Virus record (IMG/VR): IMGVR_UViG_3300037840_000222
Span: 1 to 61,954 of that record
Length of the DNA: 61,954 nt
Source of the DNA: a virus
Strand: one strand, 5' to 3'
This document shows, in pieces, positions 40,003 through 46,805 of the stretch. Within the stretch, counting starts at the first letter, position 1; each line of letters begins with the position of its first letter. A program made the translations under genes and the position numbers. The notes beneath the pieces are model-generated. The model was given only the letters and a program-made list of their open reading frames with translations, did no database searches and was not told where the DNA came from.

Positions 40003-40467
40003 GAATATACTCTTACCGTTCCATGAGTTACACGGAACTTGCTGTTTATGGAGAATGTTGAGTTCGTCTTTGCAGTCGGCGTCTGCCTTCTGCCAGTCGG
40101 CGTCTGCCTTCTGCCAGTCGGCGTCTGCCTTCTGCCAGTCGGCGTATGCCTTCTGCCAGTCGGCGTCTGCCTTCTGCCAGTCGGCGTCTGCCTTCTGCCA
40201 GTCGGCGTATGCCTTCTGCCAGTCGGCGTATGCCTTCTGCATTCCTACAGGAAGTTCGCCTTCAAACGGACGGAAATTTGTTAGCCGAATTACTCTTTCC
40301 TGTTGTGGTTTATTGTTTAAGATATATTGAATTCGTTCTTCAACAGGAAAAGCCAACGGCTCAATTTGAACTTCATGATGGCAACACCATGCAATTTTGG
40401 AACGGGTATTTGCCCATACTTCGCGGCATTCTTTTGCCGCTTGTTCTATTTGATCGTTTTGGATCAT
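40000..40467 (-). CDS. Heptad-repeat protein (155 aa)
   Basis: Start at ATG 40467 (MIQNDQIEQAAKECREVWAN). Residues about 76-132 are eight tandem copies of K-A-(Y/D)-A-D-W-Q, a seven-residue helical repeat with a Trp in each unit; coded by 21-bp DNA repeats (40075-40240). Ends KQQVPCNSWNGKSIF. Likely a long helix or coiled coil; copy number may vary. Confidence 0.7.
   Translation of the reverse strand: MIQNDQIEQAAKECREVWANTRSKIAWCCHHEVQIEPLAFPVEERIQYILNNKPQQERVIRLTNFRPFEGELPVGMQKAYADWQKAYADWQKADADWQKADADWQKAYADWQKADADWQKADADWQKADADCKDELNILHKQQVPCNSWNGKSIF
40072..40242. repeat. 21-bp coding tandem repeat, about 8 copies
   Basis: Unit gtcggcgtctgccttctgcc plus a, with tct/tat variation. Encodes the A-D-W-Q-K-A heptads of the overlapping gene. 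Confidence 0.9.
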
Positions 40468-40520
40468 AGTAAAACCCTCCACTGGAAATTCCATTAATGG
40501 AATTCCCTAGCAAAATTTTA
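40468..40520 (-). promoter_or_regulatory. Stop-hairpin-start element E7 (palindrome as apical stem)
   Basis: RNA sense: TAA in AAAATTTTGCTAGGG, apical stem is the 16-bp palindrome, then CCAGTGGAGGGTTTTACT and ATG. Confidence 0.7.
40488..40503. repeat. Palindrome copy 24
   Basis: Exact. Apical stem of element E7. Confidence 0.95.
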
Positions 40521-40652
40521 CTTGGGATGAGCCAATTGATAGATGGCCCAACGTTTCGCTAAACCTTTGGAAATTGGCGTCTCAGATTCGGCTCTGATAA
40601 TCCGAATCAATTGCTGGCGTCTCGCACGTCTTGCTTTTTTCTGTTCAGTCAT
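40518..40652 (-). CDS. Small basic protein (44 aa)
   Basis: MTEQKKARRARRQQLIRIIR then ETPISKGLAKRWAIYQLAHPK. Strongly basic helix; possibly DNA or RNA binding. Confidence 0.65.
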   Translation of the reverse strand: MTEQKKARRARRQQLIRIIRAESETPISKGLAKRWAIYQLAHPK

Positions 40653-40712
40653 AAAACCCTCCCATAGAGCTAGTCCATTAAGAGAACAGACTAGCCTAAT
40701 GGCAAGATTTTA
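40653..40712 (-). promoter_or_regulatory. Stop-hairpin-start element E8
   Basis: RNA sense: TAA in AAAATCTTGCCATTAG, stem GCTAGTC/GACTAGC, CTATGGGAGGGTTTT then ATG. Longer stem, CCAT/ATGG added below. Confidence 0.7.
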
Positions 40713-40916
40713 GCCAAATAGATGCTCTGGTATCCAAAGCAAAATATCATCGGCCATCATTGCTCTATAACCTCCGCATGGACAAAAAAACATGCCGCTA
40801 AATGGAACACTTCCGCAAGATTTTCCGCATTGTGGGCATGTCTTAGGGTTTTCGTTTGAATTAGGAAAACCCGCCACTATAAATTCAGGCGTAATACTTC
40901 CCTTGCCATAAGCCAT
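40710..40916 (-). CDS. Zinc-ribbon protein (68 aa)
   Basis: MAYGKGSITPEFIVAGFPNS, KTCPQCGKSCG, FFCPCGGY: four to five Cys in zinc-ribbon order. Confidence 0.65.
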   Translation of the reverse strand: MAYGKGSITPEFIVAGFPNSNENPKTCPQCGKSCGSVPFSGMFFCPCGGYRAMMADDILLWIPEHLFG

Positions 40917-40925
40917 CTGTTTACC

Positions 40926-41054
40926 TCATTTCGATTGAACTGGTTTAGTCATTCCGGCATATGGACAGGCAACGGAACAGTGATAACATGGGCAGCTATC
41001 GGGATGTTTATAGCAATTACAAACAGGCTTACGCTTTTGCTTTTCTCTGTTCAT
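40926..41054 (-). CDS. Cysteine-rich microprotein (42 aa)
   Basis: MNREKQKRKPVCNCYKHPDS then CPCYHCSVACPY: seven Cys in 42 residues, likely zinc binding. AGGTAAG before ATG; the AGG TAA of the preceding gene provides the site. Confidence 0.6.
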   Translation of the reverse strand: MNREKQKRKPVCNCYKHPDSCPCYHCSVACPYAGMTKPVQSK

Positions 41055-41055
41055 C

Positions 41056-41217
41056 TTACCTCCAAACCTGTGAACGGTCTTTTGGTTGTGGTTTACCACA
41101 AACGAAGCATGTTGTCTTAACCAGTCTCCGATTGCGTCTATGTTGATTCTTCCAAAGTGAGCCGCAAGGCTTACACTGGCGTTTTCCTAATCGCATGGTG
41201 GAATCGAGTTTTGTCAT
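41056..41217 (-). CDS. Zinc-ribbon microprotein (53 aa)
   Basis: MTKLDSTMRLGKRQCKPCGS, later TTCFVCGKPQPK: C-x-x-C-G twice with basic linker, like an HNH-type or ribbon zinc finger. Preceded by E9. Confidence 0.65.
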   Translation of the reverse strand: MTKLDSTMRLGKRQCKPCGSLWKNQHRRNRRLVKTTCFVCGKPQPKDRSQVWR

Positions 41218-41275
41218 AAATCCTCTAATTAGGACACTCTATTCCATTAATGGAATGTCCTAAGTGCAAGATTTA
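41218..41275 (-). promoter_or_regulatory. Stop-hairpin-start element E9 (palindrome inside)
   Basis: RNA sense: TAA in AAATCTTGCACTTAGG, stem TAGGACA/TGTCCTA enclosing an exact palindrome, then ATTAGAGGATTT and ATG. Confidence 0.7.
41241..41256. repeat. Palindrome copy 25
   Basis: Exact. Inside the stem of element E9. Confidence 0.95.
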
Positions 41276-41719
41276 CCCGGTATATAGAGTATCAGCATTT
41301 TCTGTTTTACTAGTTCTTAAAAACTTTGTCATATTGGCGGAATTCAGATATACATGTGCCGTTGCTGGTTTTCCGCAAAATGTTCCGCTCTGAACAAGGG
41401 CAAAACTGTCCGGTAAAAATTTGAGAGTGACGTTGCCAACATGGTCAACGGCAAGGTGTTTATCTTCCGAATTCACCAAACCACGGTTAGCGATATCGAA
41501 AAACGGATGAGTGGATGTTGGCATTGGTTGACGTTGCATGGTGGCCAGATTCACAATGGCATACTCGTCCCGTGATCCGCCGTCCCAGTAGCTATTGATA
41601 TTCTTACCATTATCAGGAAATGCAGAGAGAAAAGCATTGTGTTTCTTATAGCTTGGAAACGCCAATTGAATTACTCTCTTCACTTCCGGCGCTATCCTCA
41701 AAGTGATAGTTTGAAGCAT
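41273..41719 (-). CDS. Hypothetical protein (148 aa)
   Basis: MLQTITLRIAPEVKRVIQLA; beta-rich, with RDEYAIVNLATMQRQ. GGAGGGTTTT before ATG. No family recognised. Confidence 0.65.
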   Translation of the reverse strand: MLQTITLRIAPEVKRVIQLAFPSYKKHNAFLSAFPDNGKNINSYWDGGSRDEYAIVNLATMQRQPMPTSTHPFFDIANRGLVNSEDKHLAVDHVGNVTLKFLPDSFALVQSGTFCGKPATAHVYLNSANMTKFLRTSKTENADTLYTG

Positions 41720-41737
41720 AAAACCCTCCTGAATACC

Positions 41738-42004
41738 CTATTGCATTGGGTGTTTCATTGGACGTGCCCTCGTGCTGTGATGTTTTCGCATCAATTCTAT
41801 GCAAGCCTCTTCAGGTGAGGAGTAAAGTTCCCTGTGGGGTGAAGTGCCGTCTTCCATATACCAACAAAATTTGCTTATATAAACCATTCGCCCCAAATAA
41901 GGGACTAAAATCTCTGTTTTGAGTAAAATCAGATTACTGGTACTATAATCATAATCTGCACTCGTATTACGAACTTCCGCTGTCGCATAGATATAGTCTT
42001 CCAT
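41738..42004 (-). CDS. Hypothetical protein (88 aa)
   Basis: MEDYIYATAEVRNTSADYDY; His-rich end (RKHHSTRARPMKHPMQ). Preceded by E10. Confidence 0.65.
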   Translation of the reverse strand: MEDYIYATAEVRNTSADYDYSTSNLILLKTEILVPYLGRMVYISKFCWYMEDGTSPHRELYSSPEEACIELMRKHHSTRARPMKHPMQ

Positions 42005-42066
42005 AAACCCTCCACTAGGCAGATAATTCCATTAATGGACAGATTATCTGCTAGGTGCAAGGTTTA
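42005..42066 (-). promoter_or_regulatory. Stop-hairpin-start element E10 (palindrome inside)
   Basis: RNA sense: TAA in AAACCTTGCACCTAG, long stem CAGATAAT.../ATTATCTG enclosing a variant palindrome, then CTAGTGGAGGGTTT and ATG. Confidence 0.7.
42026..42041. repeat. Palindrome copy 26
   Basis: Variant ending GGACA. Inside element E10. Confidence 0.9.
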
Positions 42067-42252
42067 TTGGGCAAACTTGCGCCGGTACTGCTCTTTCCAA
42101 TCCCTGATGGCAAGTTCAGGGCGGGAACCTGAGCCACAGATACTGTCTAGATTGTTTCCAATCCAATCTGTAGTAACATAGCATTGCCATGTCTTACCGC
42201 ATTGTTTCAGATTATACGTCAAACTTCTGAAAAGTTTTCGTCTGTTCTCCAT
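42064..42252 (-). CDS. Hypothetical protein (62 aa)
   Basis: MENRRKLFRSLTYNLKQCGK; two Cys, basic. Preceded by E11, stop in E10. Confidence 0.65.
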   Translation of the reverse strand: MENRRKLFRSLTYNLKQCGKTWQCYVTTDWIGNNLDSICGSGSRPELAIRDWKEQYRRKFAQ

Positions 42253-42308
42253 AAATCCTCCACAAAATAGGGGAACGATATTCTGTTCCCCTAGTCTAGC
42301 AGGATTTA
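42253..42308 (-). promoter_or_regulatory. Stop-hairpin-start element E11
   Basis: RNA sense: TAA in AAATCCTGCTAGACTAG, stem GGGGAAC/GTTCCCC, TTTTGTGGAGGATTT then ATG. Basal AAATCCT pairs perfectly with AGGATTT. Confidence 0.75.
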
Positions 42309-42713
42309 CTTGCCGTTGTTCTTGCCGAACTTGGCAATGTTCGCTTCCGTGGGATGCTTCACTGCTCCTGTGGTATCGGCAACACGGAGCAGGCGCTTGT
42401 TTTCGGATGCTGGCGTGTCTTTTTCGGCCTTAAGAGCCAAAAGAGCCGAATGCTTTTTCATGAATACACTGATCGGCGCGTCATCGGCCAATGGCTTGCC
42501 AGTCAATGCTTCAATCAATCGCGGCATCTGTTCCGAGTACACGGTCAACGGGAACGTGGTATTGATCCCGTAGATACCGATTGCGCCTTTGTCTTCGCCA
42601 ATGCCGAACGTGACGGCTTTGGGCTGGTTATTCTTTGCCAGTTGCGCTTCTAATTCGGCAATGCGGGCTTGCATTTTCTGTACTTCAGTCAATTGCTGAT
42701 TGTTATTACTCAT
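42306..42713 (-). CDS. Hypothetical coiled-coil protein (135 aa)
   Basis: Start at ATG 42713 (MSNNNQQLTEVQKMQARIAE) with GGAGAATAGAC upstream; the frame is open 65 codons further but crosses a palindrome. Residues 8-25 form a heptad helix; the rest has a beta pattern (GAIGIYGINTTFPLTVYSEQ). Resembles single-strand or structural accessory proteins; unassigned. Confidence 0.65.
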   Translation of the reverse strand: MSNNNQQLTEVQKMQARIAELEAQLAKNNQPKAVTFGIGEDKGAIGIYGINTTFPLTVYSEQMPRLIEALTGKPLADDAPISVFMKKHSALLALKAEKDTPASENKRLLRVADTTGAVKHPTEANIAKFGKNNGK

Positions 42714-42873
42714 GTCTATTCTCCATAAATCGCTGATTTTAAAGGGATTCAGCCAACCCTGATTAGAGGCATTGAATGCCTCAAGGGAAACAGATGAAAA
42801 ACTGTTTGACGCGGGACTATCCCGTTGGTCTGGATGACAGTATAGCAATTCTCTGTTCCCCCTGAGATATTCA

Positions 42874-42889
42874 ATTCCATTAATGGAAT
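42874..42889. repeat. Palindrome copy 27
   Basis: Exact. Upstream of gene 42306-42713. Confidence 0.95.
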
Positions 42890-42938
42890 TGAGGTTTTCT
42901 CTGTTCACTTAGCAATAGCTTACGCGGTACATACCGCG

Positions 42939-43025
42939 CTATCTGGCTGATAACCAGCGTAACACAAAATCTGCGAGTGTTTCCGTTGATTCCCGTTCTC
43001 TTTTCGGCCATTTCTTTATTTTCAT
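42939..43025 (-). CDS. Basic microprotein (28 aa)
   Basis: MKIKKWPKRERESTETLADF then VLRWLSAR. ATG directly follows the TAG of the upstream gene; a CGCGGTA/TACCGCG hairpin overlaps its end. Confidence 0.45.
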   Translation of the reverse strand: MKIKKWPKRERESTETLADFVLRWLSAR

Positions 43026-43172
43026 CTAATTCCCTTTCCTTTCAGCCAGATACAGAGCGTACTCTAATTCCTCTTGTTCTCTGTTCAGCCTGTTCTTGAC
43101 GGCTTGATTGCCGCTAATGTCTATCCGATATTGGAGTGAATCAATTCTGTTCACTAACTCTTGTTGGTTCAT
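43026..43172 (-). CDS. Helical small protein (48 aa)
   Basis: MNQQELVNRIDSLQYRIDIS; a single charged helix, coiled-coil like. First gene of the minus array; no good ribosome site seen. Confidence 0.55.
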   Translation of the reverse strand: MNQQELVNRIDSLQYRIDISGNQAVKNRLNREQEELEYALYLAERKGN

Positions 43173-43628
43173 CGCTATGCACCCCGTAAGCTATTGCTTT
43201 GGTTTTGCTTGTTCTATTCACCATTGACGGCTGCTATCATTCCCGCTACGGTTCATCTCCGTTGAGTACAGAGGGGAAAGTTATAAGCGAATTCCATTCC
43301 GTCTTTGGTTTCGGGGGTTTTCTCTCCCCCTGTGTTGGTTACTATCAGCCATACTCTGAAAACTAGTCCGATTGCCGTCTATTCAGGCTGCTTTCCCGGT
43401 CATGGCTGTTAGCTCTCGGTACTTGCTCGGTGATCGTTTTCAGCGGCTTGTTCTGTTCGCCGTTCCCGCTTGCCGTTTGGAATCTGCCGCGAACGAATGC
43501 AGGTTCTCATGATCGCGTTTCAGAGTCAAGTTAAGAATTGTAAAGCACCGTAAGTCGTTGAAAACAAAGCGAAAAAACCGTGAAAAAAGTTTTGCGGCAG
43601 GGATTCGCGGCTATTTTTTAGGTTTAGT

Positions 43629-43669
43629 TATACTGTGTGGCATACAGTATTCGTTCGAACGTTCGTTCG
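43629..43669. promoter_or_regulatory. Operator-like cluster over a -10-like TATACT
   Basis: TATACT at 43629-43634; ATACTGT-N7-ACAGTAT (43630-43650); CGAAC-GTTC-GTTCG (43656-43669), which fits the CGAAC-N4-GTTCG LexA/DinR box. No good -35 is seen. Confidence 0.45.
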
Positions 43670-44170
43670 GTTGTGTTTCCTGACCAAACCGCTGGTTATA
43701 ACCGTCATCCCCAATCGCAATAACGGCAATCGCAAACAAAAACCGTCACTTTTAACACAGAAAACTGAAAAGCTAAGTGCTTTAGAATCAACATCCGATG
43801 CCATCTGCTCACCGTATAGCTGAACGTCATAGTAGTTGTTCTCTTTCCCTCTCTATAATCTATCCCTAGGGAGTAACATTAACTTCTAGATAGCCTAGGG
43901 GGAGGGGGAAGCCCCTTTGGGTTGGGAGGGGAGGGGTTTAGTGACCTGGCGATACCTCCTTCCTTTTCAACCACTTACAAGCCATACAATAATAATCCTT
44001 AATTTCCCACCACCTTTTTCTTTTTAGGGACTCCAAAACCATAGGTACCCTTTGGAACCCCAAAAGGGACTCCTTTTTAATAGAGGGTGCTACCTACGGA
44101 AAAATAACCTCTCCCGGCCACCAAATGTTAATTAAATAATAACATGAGCATTATAACCGGCATGGCCATA

Positions 44171-44250
44171 GCCTAGCTACGGCCTAGCTATAGCCTAGCG
44201 TAGTAGAGATAAGGTAAGTAGAGGTAAGAGAAGTTAAGTTTAGGTAAGTA
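44171..44250. repeat. Iteron array 2 (GCCTAGC) with GGTAAG tract
   Basis: GCCTAGC at 44171, 44182 and 44193 (11-bp period), followed by repeated GGTAAG/GTTAAG (44200-44250). Same composition as 38958-39100, with the tract on the other strand. Confidence 0.6.
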
Positions 44251-44742
44251 CCGGCCATTAAGAAAAAATAAAATCTTTTCTTTAAAACCGCACACCGCGC
44301 CTCTAGAATACGATATAGTATATAGAGGGACAGATAAACGTAATCTGAGCGCCCGATCAGGCTAATGTAAGTGCCTGGGCCTGCCGTGTGAACGAAAACC
44401 AGCGAAACACCTGGGGACGTGGCCGGGGTCAAACTAATATGTGATACAGCGGGTTAACCGTATCACGCATAAGGCTTTACACATATGGTATTGTCTTAGC
44501 GGCCTGCGATAGAAATAGATTTAGGGTATATAAACCGGCTCGGTACCCTACTCCTCGGAGTCCGGATTAATTTGTAAGCCCAGTCTGACCGCTTACTGAA
44601 GTCTTCTGGGTATCGCTTTCAGGAAATCGTTCCCACTGCCCGGTGGGTGATCGCAAACAGCCGGTTCTGTTAGAATGCCGCTAAGGGTGATGCGAGCCTA
44701 TGCGCTTTTAATAGAACCGGAAGGGATTAGAATTTAAAGTTT

Positions 44743-44804
44743 TGCGGTTTAGCATCAGTCGGATAGATGTGCAGTTGGCCGTGGGTTCGACTCCCACAAC
44801 CGCA
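44743..44804 (+). tRNA. tRNA-like RNA lacking an anticodon arm
   Basis: Acceptor TGCGGTT pairs with AACCGCA minus discriminator; D-arm GCAT/ATGT; perfect T-arm GTGGG-TTCGACT-CCCAC. Only about ten bases lie between D-stem and T-arm, so there is no anticodon stem. Deleted tRNA or a tRNA mimic; 62 nt. Confidence 0.5.
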
Positions 44805-44858
44805 ATTAGTTTAACCGATGCCGGATGAGAAAGAAGTTACCCGGACGGTTTTCGATTT

Positions 44859-44932
44859 GCTGGCGAGTGGAACGGATTACCATCCAAGTCTCATAAACTT
44901 GGGATAACGGGTTCGACTCCCGTGCTTCAGCA
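44859..44932 (+). tRNA. tRNA with CAU anticodon (Met or Ile2)
   Basis: Acceptor GCTGGCG with CTTCAGC (one mismatch, one G-U), D-stem GTGG/CCAT, anticodon arm CAAGT-CTCATAA-ACTTG, T-arm ACGGG-TTCGACT-CCCGT. Anticodon CAU. No CCA is encoded. Could be elongator Met or lysidine-modified Ile. Confidence 0.75.
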
Positions 44933-44938
44933 ACCAAA

Positions 44939-44954
44939 ATTCCATTAATGGAAA
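44939..44954. repeat. Palindrome copy 28
   Basis: Last base A. Six bases past the tRNA(CAU). Confidence 0.95.
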
Positions 44955-44959
44955 CGAAG

Positions 44960-45235
44960 CGAAGACCGGATCGCATCTGGTCGTGGTGGGTCGCACTCGC
45001 CGTTCCTAAAACGTAGTGGGGATCATTGATCCAGCCCCTCCCTCTAGTGAGGGCTGGTGTTACCAACAATCTACGATACGGGATTGGGCCTGAAAAACCC
45101 AATCCGCTAAACGGCATACACGCGGTATGATAGGGTATAAATTTTTAGCGGCGCTGAAAAATGAAGGCGGGGTGGCATCCCCTAGCGACTCAGAAGAGTA
45201 CTAAAGCGCCCACAGCCGCTAGACGCGATTAGGAG
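44960..45235. ncRNA. Hairpin-rich leader before the late block
   Basis: GACCGGAT-CGC-ATCTGGTC, GGATCA/TGATCC, CCAGCCC/GGGCTGG, GGATTGGG/CCCAATCC, and a closed fold 45146-45221 (TAGCGGC with GCCGCTA; GGCGCT with AGCGCC; GGGGTGGCATCCCC inside). A GGGTATAAATTTTT sequence lies at about 45134. Could be leader or antitermination RNA. Confidence 0.45.
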
Positions 45236-45240
45236 AATAG

Positions 45241-45426
45241 ATGGATGGTTACGAGTATCAAATACCTTCGATCAGCAGCAACTCAATAACATTGGGTACG
45301 GACGAAGGGGTTCACAAGGAGCAACTTTCTAAACCTCCGAGTGAAGTGTCTATTCGAATTCTAAATTCAATCATTTACGCAAGAGTTCCAGAGTCTAACT
45401 TTTACCGTGACGCCTTAGTAGATTAA
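45241..45426 (+). CDS. First late-block gene, hypothetical (61 aa)
   Basis: MDGYEYQIPSISSNSITLGT; GGAGAATAG directly before ATG. Stop TAA is fused to a palindrome. Confidence 0.65.
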   Translation: MDGYEYQIPSISSNSITLGTDEGVHKEQLSKPPSEVSIRILNSIIYARVPESNFYRDALVD

Positions 45427-45441
45427 TTCCATTAATGGAAA
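45426..45441. repeat. Palindrome copy 29
   Basis: Last base A. Joins stop TAA of 45241-45426 to ATG of the SprT-like gene. Confidence 0.95.
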
Positions 45442-45729
45442 ATATGGTTAATGACCGGCAGCTAGCGTACTGGTTTGGAAAGTATAACCGGCTATACTTT
45501 GGAGAACAGTTACCCAAAACCCAAGTCTACTGGGAACCACCACCCTCTTCTTATGGGAATACTTGCCGGGTAGAGGAAACCCCCAATCAGTTTATAATCC
45601 GGCTTGACCCGGCTACAAATGGTTCATGTTAAATTATGGCCCAAACACCCCGCTCACCGTCACGGAAAATTGTTCCAGTCAGAGATGAAGAGACTGGTCG
45701 AGATGGGTGCGCTCAAGAAACTTTGGTAA
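45435..45729 (+). pseudogene. SprT-like metallopeptidase, broken
   Basis: ATG is inside a palindrome. Frame 1: NDRQLAYWFGKYNRLYFGEQ then LPKTQVYWEPPPSS, ending SC-stop at about 45632. The next frame continues MVHVKLWPKHPAHRHGKLFQ then EMKRLVEMGALKKLW, stop 45729. Together they are the SprT-like pattern, but the H-E of H-E-M-V-H is missing at the join. Deletion plus frameshift most likely; two separate peptides may still be made. Confidence 0.6.
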
Positions 45730-46007
45730 GCCAACCGTTCCCTTTTGTAGAACCTTGGCGCTGTGATAACTGTCTCGAATTGATGTACAATAAAACTCCT
45801 GATGGCTATCCGGCCCCAGGCGCTCCGGTCGGATTAAACATTTCGATTGATGGAAAGAAACTGCGGGTTTGTCTTCTTTGCGCTCAGATGTTTATCTCTG
45901 TTACCCAAAGCGAGTTCTTTAGAGATGAACATAGTAAGTGGGTTAAAGAGATGGAACACCGAAAGAAACTTAGGTCTGGAAGCAATTACTTAGATAGGAA
46001 AGACTAA
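45723..46007 (+). CDS. Zinc-ribbon protein (94 aa)
   Basis: TTG start over the end of the SprT frame (TTGGTAAG). PWRCDNCLELMYNKTPDGYP, later LRVCLLCAQMF: C-x-x-C twice. An ATG at 45636 is open in frame but lies inside the SprT segment. Stop fused to a palindrome. Confidence 0.6.
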   Translation: MVSQPFPFVEPWRCDNCLELMYNKTPDGYPAPGAPVGLNISIDGKKLRVCLLCAQMFISVTQSEFFRDEHSKWVKEMEHRKKLRSGSNYLDRKD

Positions 46008-46022
46008 TTCCATTAATGGAAA
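46007..46022. repeat. Palindrome copy 30
   Basis: Last base A. Joins the stop of 45723-46007 to ATG of 46016-46114. Confidence 0.95.
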
Positions 46023-46114
46023 TCTTTATATTAGGCTTTGCGTTCGGAGTGCTATGTACTGTAGTCGGTCTTGCAATTTGGTCTAGACTAGGTTACTGGG
46101 GTTCAAATTTCTGA
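46016..46114 (+). CDS. Membrane microprotein (32 aa)
   Basis: ATG comes from the palindrome (46007-46022). MEIFILGFAFGVLCTVVGLA: one hydrophobic helix. Begins the lysis segment. Confidence 0.55.
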   Translation: MEIFILGFAFGVLCTVVGLAIWSRLGYWGSNF

Positions 46115-46143
46115 AGTGGCTTGAAACACATAAGCACCTAGCG

Positions 46144-46797
46144 ATGGTGCTGATTGCGGCGGTAGTTCTTCTGTTAACGTACTACAAAGCCGTAGCTCAC
46201 TTCGACGGCTTAGCCCACGACAAATTTGTTCTGGCTAAAGCCCAACTGGAAACAGACGTTAAAACCGCCAAGACTCAGGCCGTTCAAACCAACACCGACC
46301 AGATTGATCTTCAGAACAAATTGAACATAGAGATCGCTGCTAGACAAAACCGGGATCAGCAGATAGCAAAATTGCTTTCTGATCTACAGACGCAGCGTCA
46401 GAAAGACAATTCTTTAACCCCATCCGACCTGTCTCTGAGATGGTCTGGTCTAATAGGGGTTCAGCCATTAGAGATAAAACCAAATCCTGATGGCTTGGTA
46501 GTTTCTATTCCCGCTAGCCACGAGACCGTGAGCCAGTTAGAAGAGATTCCGGTTCTAAGAGAAACTAATAAGCAGGATCAAACTCTGTTGATACATCAGA
46601 ATGATCTGATGGGTGGGTTTCAAAAAGTCATAACCGATTTACAGAATGAGAAATCTACCTGTAAAAAAGAACTGTCTGATAAAGATATTGAGTATAAAGC
46701 TGAAATAGCTAAGGTGAAAGCCGACTCCCGTAAACACGGTTTCTGGTATGCTCTCGGTGGGTTCGTAGGCGGGGTTCTGTTGAGTAAAAGATTTTAG
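46144..46797 (+). CDS. Spanin-like (Rz-type) membrane protein
   Basis: 217 residues from ATG 46144; the frame is open 17 codons upstream without ATG/GTG/TTG. N-terminal transmembrane helix MVLIAAVVLLLTYY, then a long alpha-helical region with heptads (TDQIDLQNKLNIEIAARQNR), C-terminal hydrophobic stretch FWYALGGFVGGVLL. Inner-membrane spanin is the best guess from layout and neighbours. Confidence 0.55.
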   Translation: MVLIAAVVLLLTYYKAVAHFDGLAHDKFVLAKAQLETDVKTAKTQAVQTNTDQIDLQNKLNIEIAARQNRDQQIAKLLSDLQTQRQKDNSLTPSDLSLRWSGLIGVQPLEIKPNPDGLVVSIPASHETVSQLEEIPVLRETNKQDQTLLIHQNDLMGGFQKVITDLQNEKSTCKKELSDKDIEYKAEIAKVKADSRKHGFWYALGGFVGGVLLSKRF

Positions 46798-46805
46798 GAG
46801 TTTAT

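Larger units (their letters stand above)
43173..44742. other. Non-coding junction between early and late blocks
   Basis: About 1.6 kb without a convincing gene. Includes an AT-rich run near 43.55 kb, operator-like repeats (43630-43669), a second iteron array (44171-44250) and hairpin-rich sequence from 44.46 kb. Expected to hold promoters for both directions. Confidence 0.6.

Noticed and set aside
40039-40469. Plus-strand ORFs with repeated LLPVGVC and SASAFCQ
   Set aside because: They are other-frame readings of the 21-bp repeats in the minus-strand gene 40000-40467; no ribosome site or context supports them.
43173-43360. Short minus ORFs of 23-27 codons
   Set aside because: Open frames exist (for example MVNRTSKTKAIAYG) but they overlap each other or gene 43026-43172 and lack ribosome sites.
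43635-43823. GTG-started plus ORF of 62 codons near the operator cluster
   Set aside because: No ribosome site and no recognisable protein pattern; overlaps likely regulatory DNA.
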